A stretch of DNA of 21,621 nt from UBA3537 sp045561735 (GTDB lineage Bacteria; Bacteroidota; Bacteroidia; Flavobacteriales; Flavobacteriaceae). Under the pieces are notes generated by a model, which made no database searches, was not told the origin of the DNA, and worked only from the letters and a program-made list of their open reading frames with translations. Positions 15,778 to 21,621 of the stretch are shown one piece after another. Positions within the stretch are counted from its first letter, which is position 1. Each line of letters opens with the position of its first letter. The stretch is taken from assembly GCA_045561735.1 (NCBI GenBank), contig JBJKXC010000035.1, positions 1-21,621 on the forward strand, written 5' to 3'. The position numbers were made by a program, and so were the translations under genes.

Positions 15778-16752
15778 ATGAAAGCCATACAACATTACCA
15801 GTCTCAATTTATTGCTCATTTAGAGGCTTACAATAAAGAGCGGGCTCCTTTAAGCTTATACGAGCCTATTCAATACATTCTTGGATTGGGAGGTAAGCGT
15901 TTACGTCCCATATTAACCTTGATGACCACAGACTGTTTTGATGGTGAGGTTTCCAATGCTTTAGATGCTAGTTTGGCGATCGAGGTCTTTCATAATTTTT
16001 CTTTGATTCACGATGATATAATGGATAAGGCGCCACTTCGTAGAGGTCAAAAAACTGTGCACGAAAAATGGAATTTAAATGTTGGTATATTATCTGGGGA
16101 TGCAATGCTCATAATGGCCTACAAATTATTTGAAGGCTACAATGCAAAACAGTTTCAAGAATTAACAGGATTATTCAGTAGAACCGCCTTGCAGGTTTGT
16201 GAAGGACAGCAATTCGATATTGATTTTGAAACTCGAACCGATGTGAGCATACAAGAATACCTAAAAATGATTGAATACAAGACCGCTGTTTTGGTAGCGG
16301 CGGCTATGCAAATGGGGGCGATTGTTGCAGATGCCTCCAAGGAAAATCAGCAAAAATGTTATGATTTTGGAAGAAATCTTGGAATTGCGTTTCAATTACA
16401 AGATGATTTCCTTGATGCCTTTGGAGACTCAAAAACTTTTGGCAAACAAGTTGGCGGGGATATCATTGAAAACAAAAAAACCTATTTATATCTCAAGGCC
16501 ATGGCGCTTGGATCAGAAGTGGATAAGCGTAAGTTAAAAACCTTGTATGGTAAAAATTCAGTTCATTCAGATGAAAAAATAGCAACTGTACTTCAAATTT
16601 TTGAGCAAACTGGTGCTACTGAAGCTACAAATCAATCAATACAAGATTACACCAAAGCCGCTTTTGAGGTTCTTAATTCACTAGAAATAGACCCAATAAA
16701 AAAAGAACCCCTTCGTGATTTTGGGATACAATTGATGACACGAACGTCTTAA
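15778..16752 (+). CDS. Polyprenyl diphosphate synthase (trans-prenyltransferase, probably GGPP or FPP synthase)
   Basis: This 324-residue cytoplasmic enzyme elongates allylic diphosphates with isopentenyl diphosphate, feeding quinone, carotenoid or undecaprenyl pathways. Both Asp-rich magnesium-binding motifs are present: DDIMD at residues 79-83 (SLIHDDIMDKAPLRRGQ) and DDFLD at 209-213 (FQLQDDFLDAFGD). LGLGGKRLRPIL (about 36-47) is the conserved substrate-binding segment. The first motif lacks the two-residue insertion of bacterial type II FPP synthases, and a Phe lies five residues before it. By the usual chain-length rule this suggests C20 (type I GGPP synthase-like) or shorter, but the rule is not certain. 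The start gives the conserved opening IQHYQSQFIAHL. It diverges from tetR and is followed after 115 bp by odhA, with no terminator visible between them. Confidence 0.9.
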   Translation: MKAIQHYQSQFIAHLEAYNKERAPLSLYEPIQYILGLGGKRLRPILTLMTTDCFDGEVSNALDASLAIEVFHNFSLIHDDIMDKAPLRRGQKTVHEKWNLNVGILSGDAMLIMAYKLFEGYNAKQFQELTGLFSRTALQVCEGQQFDIDFETRTDVSIQEYLKMIEYKTAVLVAAAMQMGAIVADASKENQQKCYDFGRNLGIAFQLQDDFLDAFGDSKTFGKQVGGDIIENKKTYLYLKAMALGSEVDKRKLKTLYGKNSVHSDEKIATVLQIFEQTGATEATNQSIQDYTKAAFEVLNSLEIDPIKKEPLRDFGIQLMTRTS

Positions 16753-16794
16753 AAATCCTTGTATTCTTTCTTATATTAAACCTTAAAAACACTG

Positions 16795-16807
16795 TGTGAT
16801 TTTCACA
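16795..16807. promoter_or_regulatory. Small palindrome upstream of the odhA promoter
   Basis: TGTGATTTTCACA is a perfect inverted repeat, TGTGA-N3-TCACA. The half-sites look like those of CRP/FNR-family regulators but the spacer is 3 rather than 6 bp. It ends 7 bp before the -7 element of odhA, so a bound protein would overlap the core promoter. The regulator is unknown. Confidence 0.3.
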
Positions 16808-16814
16808 AAATTTG

Positions 16815-16822
16815 TATTTTTG
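16815..16822 (+). promoter_or_regulatory. -7 element for the odhAB operon
   Basis: TATTTTTG is a full TAnnTTTG match. It would start transcription near 16829, leaving a leader of about 39 nt before the ATG at 16868. The upstream element is poor (TGTG about 16 bp away). Confidence 0.5.
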
Positions 16823-16867
16823 ATTTAAGAATTTTAAGCGCGTTTTTTACAGGACGTATAGACCTAT

Positions 16868-19642
16868 ATGGATAAGTATTCTTTTTTAAATGCTGCACAT
16901 ACTGTTTATTTCTCTGAGTTGTATGAACAATACCAGAAAGACCCCGACAGTGTGGAACCCAGCTGGAGGGCTTTTTTTCAAGGTTACGATTTTGGAAGTG
17001 AAACCTATGGCCTAAACGGTGAAGTCGTAGAAGGCGTTAGCACTCAGGTTCCAGAGCATGTTCAAAAGGAATTCCAAGTAGTCAAGTTAATTGATGGCTA
17101 TCGTACTAGAGGCCATTTATTTACCAAAACTAACCCAGTACGGGAACGCAGAAAATATGCACCAACCTTAGAAATTGAAAACTTTGGATTGCAGTCCAGT
17201 GATCTTGATACAGTTTTCAATGCGGGAGAAATTTTAGGAATTGGCCCTAAGACCCTTAGAGAGATTCGGCAACACTTGGAAGCTATTTACTGCGATTCCA
17301 TAGGAATAGAGTATATGTACATCCGCCAACCCGACGAAATTCAATGGATTCAAAACCGATTGAATCAGAACGACAATCATGGCAATTTTTCTGTTGAAGA
17401 AAAAAAACACATTCTAAAAAAACTAAATGAAGCCGTGTCTTTTGAAAACTTTTTACACACCAAATATGTCGGTCAAAAACGTTTTTCACTTGAAGGCAAT
17501 GAGTCGCTCATTCCCGCCCTAGACGCTTTGATTGAACAAGCTGCCTCTTACGGGGTAAAAGAATTTGTAATGGGCATGGCGCATCGTGGTCGCTTGAGCA
17601 CACTGACCAATATTTTTGGTAAATCTGCAAAGGACATATTTAGTGAATTTGATGGCAAAGATTATGAAGAGGAAGTTTTCGATGGCGACGTAAAATACCA
17701 TTTAGGATGGACCAGTGATCGTCTAACAGACAATGGCAATCGGATTAACTTGAGTATTGCTCCCAATCCCTCACACTTGGAAACTGTTGGTGCTGTTGTT
17801 CAAGGGATTACCCGTGCGAAACAAGATCAATATTACAGCGATGATTTTAGTAAAGTATTGCCAATTGTTGTGCATGGAGATGCCGCTATTGCAGGCCAGG
17901 GTCTCATTTATGAGGTAGTACAAATGGCTAAATTAGACGGTTACAAAACCAATGGGACCATACACATTGTTGTCAACAATCAAATTGGGTTTACTACCAA
18001 CTATCTAGATGGACGTTCCAGCACCTATTGTACGGATGTTGGAAAGGTGACACTTTCTCCAGTGTTACACGTCAATGCAGACGATGTTGAGGCTGTAGTT
18101 CATGCCGTACGATTTGCATTGGATTTTCGAATGGCGTTTAAACGCGATGTTTTTATTGATTTGTTGGGCTACAGAAAATATGGCCACAACGAAGGCGATG
18201 AACCGAGGTTTACACAGCCAAAGCTTTATAAAGCCATTTCCAAACACAAAAACCCCAGAGATATTTATGCAGAATTACTCATCAGTCAAGGCCTTATTGA
18301 TCACAACCATACAAAAACGCTAGAAAAAAATTACAAAGCCAGCCTAGAGACTGAGCTTGAAGACTCACGAAAGGACGACAAGACCGTTATCACCCCTTTT
18401 ATGCAAGACGCCTGGACAAACTTCAAAAGGGCCAAAGCGGATAGAATGATAAAAACTATTGATACATCGTATCCACAAGAAAAACTAGCTCAAATTGCAA
18501 AGGTAATTTCAACCTTGCCTGAGGGTAAAAAGTTCATTCGAAAAATTGAGCGATTGGTGCAATCCAGACTAACGATGTTTGACAATGATAAGTTGGATTG
18601 GGCCATGGCCGAACATTTGGCCTATGGATCGCTGCTGGAGGAAGGTTTTGATGTTCGAATCTCTGGTCAAGACGTGGAACGCGGGACGTTTTCACACCGC
18701 CACGCCGTGGTCAAAGCTGAGGATAGCGAAGAAGAATTATTATTGCTCAATAACATATCTAGTTACCAAGGTCAATTTCAAATTTATAATTCCTTACTTT
18801 CTGAGTATGGGGTTGTTGGTTTTGATTATGGGTATGCCATGGCTAGCCCCAACACCTTAACCATATGGGAAGCTCAATTTGGCGATTTTAGCAATGGTGC
18901 TCAAATTATGATTGATCAATATATTTCTAGTGGTGAGAATAAGTGGAAAACTCCCAATGGCATTGTGATGCTATTGCCACATGGCTATGAAGGTCAGGGC
19001 GCTGAACACTCCTCTGGGCGAATGGAACGCTACCTGCAATTGTGTGCCAAAAATAATATGTTTGTTGTGGATTGTTCTACTCCAGCTAATATGTTCCATT
19101 TATTGCGACGTCAATTAAAATCAAATTATAGAAAACCACTAATTGTCTTTACACCAAAAAGCTTGTTAAGACACCCAAGAGTAATTTCAAGCGTAGAAGA
19201 ATTTTCTAATGGTAGATTTCAGCCTTTAATAGACGACTTGTCAGCGAAACCCTCAAAAATCAAAACATTAGTTTTTGTCACTGGTAAGTTTTACTATGAT
19301 CTATTAGATGCCAAAGAATTATTGGCTCGGACGGATTTGGCCTTGGTGCGTATCGAACAATTATTTCCGCTCCCTGAAGCTGAGATTGCGTCTGTTTTAT
19401 CGAAGTATAAACAAGCCTCAGATATTGTTTGGGCTCAAGAGGAGCCTCGAAACATGGGCGCCTATGCTCATATGTTAATGCATGTTGAATCAGCCAAGAA
19501 TTGGCGAGTTGCCTCTAGACGTAGTTACAGTGCTCCAGCCGCAGGAAGTGCTACACGCTCCAAACGTAGACACCAAGAAATTATTGATTATGTTTTTGAC
19601 CAAACAAAAGATAATCAAAGAAAAAAGAAGAAAATAAAATAG
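16868..19642 (+). CDS. sucA: 2-oxoglutarate dehydrogenase E1 component
   Basis: This 924-residue thiamine-diphosphate enzyme decarboxylates 2-oxoglutarate and passes the succinyl group to lipoyl-E2 in the TCA cycle. The N-terminal E2-binding segment is typical (FLNAAHTVYFSELYEQYQKDPDSVEPSWRAFFQGY, residues 6-40). The catalytic loop GMAHRGRL has its His near residue 239. The thiamine-binding motif runs from GDAAIAGQG (about 337) to VVNNQIGFTT (about 368). The transketolase-like C-terminal half shows EAQFGDFSNGAQIMIDQYISSGENKW and LLPHGYEGQGAEHSSGRMERYLQ. The protein ends in a Lys-rich tail (RKKKKIK). Length is normal for the family. It is followed after 1 nt by the E2 gene, so the two form one operon. 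The E3 subunit (lipoamide dehydrogenase) is not in the window. odhA is an equally good name. Confidence 0.97.
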   Translation: MDKYSFLNAAHTVYFSELYEQYQKDPDSVEPSWRAFFQGYDFGSETYGLNGEVVEGVSTQVPEHVQKEFQVVKLIDGYRTRGHLFTKTNPVRERRKYAPTLEIENFGLQSSDLDTVFNAGEILGIGPKTLREIRQHLEAIYCDSIGIEYMYIRQPDEIQWIQNRLNQNDNHGNFSVEEKKHILKKLNEAVSFENFLHTKYVGQKRFSLEGNESLIPALDALIEQAASYGVKEFVMGMAHRGRLSTLTNIFGKSAKDIFSEFDGKDYEEEVFDGDVKYHLGWTSDRLTDNGNRINLSIAPNPSHLETVGAVVQGITRAKQDQYYSDDFSKVLPIVVHGDAAIAGQGLIYEVVQMAKLDGYKTNGTIHIVVNNQIGFTTNYLDGRSSTYCTDVGKVTLSPVLHVNADDVEAVVHAVRFALDFRMAFKRDVFIDLLGYRKYGHNEGDEPRFTQPKLYKAISKHKNPRDIYAELLISQGLIDHNHTKTLEKNYKASLETELEDSRKDDKTVITPFMQDAWTNFKRAKADRMIKTIDTSYPQEKLAQIAKVISTLPEGKKFIRKIERLVQSRLTMFDNDKLDWAMAEHLAYGSLLEEGFDVRISGQDVERGTFSHRHAVVKAEDSEEELLLLNNISSYQGQFQIYNSLLSEYGVVGFDYGYAMASPNTLTIWEAQFGDFSNGAQIMIDQYISSGENKWKTPNGIVMLLPHGYEGQGAEHSSGRMERYLQLCAKNNMFVVDCSTPANMFHLLRRQLKSNYRKPLIVFTPKSLLRHPRVISSVEEFSNGRFQPLIDDLSAKPSKIKTLVFVTGKFYYDLLDAKELLARTDLALVRIEQLFPLPEAEIASVLSKYKQASDIVWAQEEPRNMGAYAHMLMHVESAKNWRVASRRSYSAPAAGSATRSKRRHQEIIDYVFDQTKDNQRKKKKIK

Positions 19643-19643
19643 C

Positions 19644-20855
19644 ATGATTTTAGAAATGAAAGTACCATCGCCAGGCGAATCTATAACTGAAGTTGAAATA
19701 GCAGAATGGCTGGTACAAGACGGCGATTACGTTGAAAAAGACCAAGCCATCGCTGAGGTCGATAGCGATAAAGCCACGCTTGAGCTTCCCGCTGAAGTGA
19801 GCGGAACCATTACGCTTAAAGCAGAAGTAGGAGATGCCGTCGCCGTTGGTTCTGTTGTTTGTCTTATAGATACTACGGTTTCAAAGCCGGAGGGCAGCCC
19901 CAATCCCGTTGCCTCTGAAACACCAGCCCTAGTTGTAGAGTCGCCCAAACCAACGGTCGACTCTAAATCAACCTACGCTTCAGGGACTGCTAGCCCAGCA
20001 GCTAAGAAAATTTTAGCAGAAAAAGAGATTGATACCAGTGTGATCACTGGTACAGGAAGAGATGGTCGAATTACAAAAGATGACGCTTTAAAAGCAGTGC
20101 CATCTATGGGCAAAAAAATTGATACTGAAGGACGCGGCGTTAAACTAACCAAATTATCTTTGCTCCGCCGAAAGGTTGCTGAACGCTTGGTGGCTGCCAA
20201 AAATGAAACGGCCATGCTCACGACTTTTAACGAAGTGGACATGTCCCCTATTTTTGAGTTGAGAAAGCAATACAAAGAAATTTTTAAAGAAAAGCACGGA
20301 GTCGGTTTGGGCTTTATGAGCTTTTTTACACTCGCTGTGGTTCGCGCTTTAAAACTTTTCCCTGCTGTCAACTCAATGATTGAAGGCAAAGAAATGATTT
20401 CATATGATTTCTGCGATATTAGTATTGCGGTTTCAGGCCCAAAAGGGTTGATGGTACCCGTTATAAGAAATGCAGAAAACCTTACATTTAAGGGGGTTGA
20501 GTCAGAGGTCAAGCGCCTGGCTATCCGTGCGAGAGAGGGTCAAATTACAATTGATGAAATGACTGGGGGTACTTTTACCATTTCCAACGGAGGTGTCTTT
20601 GGCAGCATGTTGTCAACTCCCATTATCAATCCGCCTCAAAGTGGAATACTTGGAATGCACAACATTATTGAGCGCCCTGTAGCGGTAGATGGTAAAGTCG
20701 AAATCCGTCCCATGATGTATGTGGCTTTGTCCTATGACCATCGCATTATAGATGGTAAAGAATCGGTCGGGTTTTTAGTTGCTGTAAAAGAAGCCTTGGA
20801 AAACCCTCAAGAGTTTTTGATGTACAATGCGATTGAAAAAGCCTTAGAGCTTTAG
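19644..20855 (+). CDS. sucB: Dihydrolipoyl succinyltransferase, E2 of 2-oxoglutarate dehydrogenase
   Basis: This 403-residue protein forms the core of the complex and transfers succinyl groups to CoA. The N-terminal lipoyl domain (1-76) carries the lipoylated Lys43 in VDSDKATLELPAE. A Pro/Ala/Ser-rich linker follows (about 80-114), then a peripheral-subunit-binding domain (about 115-152, SPAAKKILAEKEIDTSVITG and GRDGRITKDDALKA). The catalytic domain ends with the active-site motif SYDHRIIDGKESVGF (His near 366, Asp near 370). FTISNGGVFGSMLSTPIINPPQSGILGMH is the standard E2o signature. A single lipoyl domain is usual for E2o. The start MILEMKVPSPGES is conserved. The gene overlaps polA tail to tail by 4 bp, with no terminator between them. 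Confidence 0.97.
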   Translation: MILEMKVPSPGESITEVEIAEWLVQDGDYVEKDQAIAEVDSDKATLELPAEVSGTITLKAEVGDAVAVGSVVCLIDTTVSKPEGSPNPVASETPALVVESPKPTVDSKSTYASGTASPAAKKILAEKEIDTSVITGTGRDGRITKDDALKAVPSMGKKIDTEGRGVKLTKLSLLRRKVAERLVAAKNETAMLTTFNEVDMSPIFELRKQYKEIFKEKHGVGLGFMSFFTLAVVRALKLFPAVNSMIEGKEMISYDFCDISIAVSGPKGLMVPVIRNAENLTFKGVESEVKRLAIRAREGQITIDEMTGGTFTISNGGVFGSMLSTPIINPPQSGILGMHNIIERPVAVDGKVEIRPMMYVALSYDHRIIDGKESVGFLVAVKEALENPQEFLMYNAIEKALEL

Positions 20856-21621
20856 TGCGCTTCCAACCAATTTTCTCCTAAATCCATTTCAACTTCGAGC
20901 GGAACACGCATGTTGAAGGCATTTTCCATTTCCGATTTTATCATTGCTTTAATAGCATCTATTTCAGGTTTAAAGACATCAAATACAAGCTCATCATGTA
21001 CTTGTAAAAGCATCTTTGTTTTATAGTTACCTTCAATAAGCTTGTCGTGAATTCTTATCATGGCAATTTTAATGATATCGGCAGCGCTACCTTGAATAGG
21101 CGCGTTTACAGCATTGCGTTCTGCGGCGCCGCGTACTACTGCATTTCTGGAGTTGATGTCTTTTAAATAACGGCGGCGGTCCGAAATGGTTTTAACATAA
21201 CCATTTTCTCTTGCAAAATGAATCTGATCAGCAATGAATGCACTTAGTCTTGGATATGTGGCATAATAGGTATCAATCAATGTTTTAGCTTCGGTTCTAT
21301 TTAACGCTGTCTGATTGCTAAGGCCAAAGGCTGAGACCCCATATATAATTCCAAAATTTACGGTTTTGGCATTGCTCCTTTGTTCACGTGTCACCTCAGA
21401 AATTAGTACATTGAACACTTTTGATGCTGTAGAGGCGTGAATATCTTCCCCATTTTTAAAGGCCTCAATCATGGTTTCTTCCTCGCTAAGTGCGGCAATT
21501 ACCCGCAATTCAATTTGGGAATAATCCGCTGCCAATAAAATATAATTCTCATTTCTTGGAACAAATGCTTTTCGCACTTGTCGTCCCCGCACGGTTCGAA
21601 TGGGAATGTTTTGTAAGTTTG
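20852..21621 (-). CDS. polA: DNA polymerase I, C-terminal polymerase domain (5' part outside the window)
   Basis: The frame stays open to the window edge: the first codons on the minus strand read NLQNIPIRTVRGRQVRKAFVP, the conserved family-A segment, so the GTG at 21590-21592 is an internal Val and not a start. About 255 residues are visible. Motif A is LAADYSQIELRVIAALS, with the catalytic Asp. Motif B is RSNAKTVNFGIIYGVSAFGLS, with Phe at the position that selects against dideoxynucleotides. Motif C is LQVHDELVFDV, with the second catalytic Asp. The protein ends MDLGENWLEAH. The polymerase fills gaps in repair and Okazaki-fragment processing. The exonuclease domains should lie upstream, beyond the window. 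Confidence 0.97.
   Translation of the reverse strand, partial: NLQNIPIRTVRGRQVRKAFVPRNENYILLAADYSQIELRVIAALSEEETMIEAFKNGEDIHASTASKVFNVLISEVTREQRSNAKTVNFGIIYGVSAFGLSNQTALNRTEAKTLIDTYYATYPRLSAFIADQIHFARENGYVKTISDRRRYLKDINSRNAVVRGAAERNAVNAPIQGSAADIIKIAMIRIHDKLIEGNYKTKMLLQVHDELVFDVFKPEIDAIKAMIKSEMENAFNMRVPLEVEMDLGENWLEAH

Noticed and set aside
16753..16867. A terminator between the prenyl synthase gene and odhA
   Set aside because: The only inverted repeat, TGTGATTTTCACA, is short and is not followed by a T-run, so it does not have terminator form.
19973..20512. Open frame of 179 residues opposite sucB
   Set aside because: Its length comes from the codon pattern of sucB on the other strand. The product shows no domain, and sucB is well supported throughout.
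20852..21592. Treating the GTG at 21590-21592 as the start of a short polymerase-like gene
   Set aside because: The frame continues upstream with the conserved NLQNIPIRT segment to the window edge, so this is the 3' part of full polA.

Overview
The window looks like a chromosomal segment of a member of the Flavobacteriaceae (Bacteroidota). The evidence is an A+T-rich composition, promoters with the Bacteroidota pattern TTG-N19-TAnnTTTG, start codons without Shine-Dalgarno sequences, a large TonB-dependent receptor with an N-terminal carboxypeptidase-regulatory-like domain, a lipoprotein whose mature N-terminus is Cys-Ser-Asp-Asp, and housekeeping proteins that read as flavobacterial. I see no rRNA, tRNA, CRISPR array, phage or insertion sequence.

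Layout. Positions 1-413 (minus) hold the start of a PiT-family phosphate permease. A 262-bp divergent intergenic region follows, then a small secreted YwqK/MORN-like protein (676-1035, plus) and a bidirectional terminator. Next, on the minus strand, are a TonB-dependent receptor split by a single-base frameshift (3918-1086) and, upstream of it, a right-handed beta-helix surface lipoprotein (5246-4005). On the plus strand, dgt (dGTPase) and tadA (tRNA adenosine deaminase) are 2 bp apart. On the minus strand, aspS is followed by a small two-helix membrane protein. A complete efflux operon, tetR-tolC-hlyD-RND (15652 down to 9297), is also on the minus strand. Diverging from tetR is a polyprenyl diphosphate synthase gene, followed by the odhA-odhB (sucAB) pair of 2-oxoglutarate dehydrogenase. 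The 3' end of polA meets odhB tail to tail, with the two stop codons overlapping.

How the parts work together. RND pump, periplasmic adaptor and outer-membrane channel form one tripartite exporter. Its operon starts at a near-ideal promoter whose -33/-7 spacer contains a GGAAACTT-N12-AAGTTTCC palindrome, so TetR autorepression is likely. OdhA and OdhB are the E1 and E2 parts of one TCA-cycle complex. The permease, YwqK-like protein, lipoprotein and receptor may form a nutrient-uptake neighbourhood, possibly for phosphate; this is inferred only from adjacency and shared upstream motifs.

The most interesting non-coding signal is a 17-bp element, AATGTTAA-WWW-AAYGTW, found four times and only in intergenic regions: two copies between the permease and the YwqK-like gene, one between the lipoprotein gene and dgt, and one between tetR and the prenyl synthase gene. 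Read on the other strand it is TTWACA-N5-TTAACA, an 11-bp-phased direct repeat resembling the Pho box of OmpR/PhoB-family regulators, especially B. subtilis PhoP. The other points worth checking are the receptor frameshift and a palindrome that could be both a terminator and an operator just ahead of the receptor start. No intergenic stretch in the window exceeds 300 bp.
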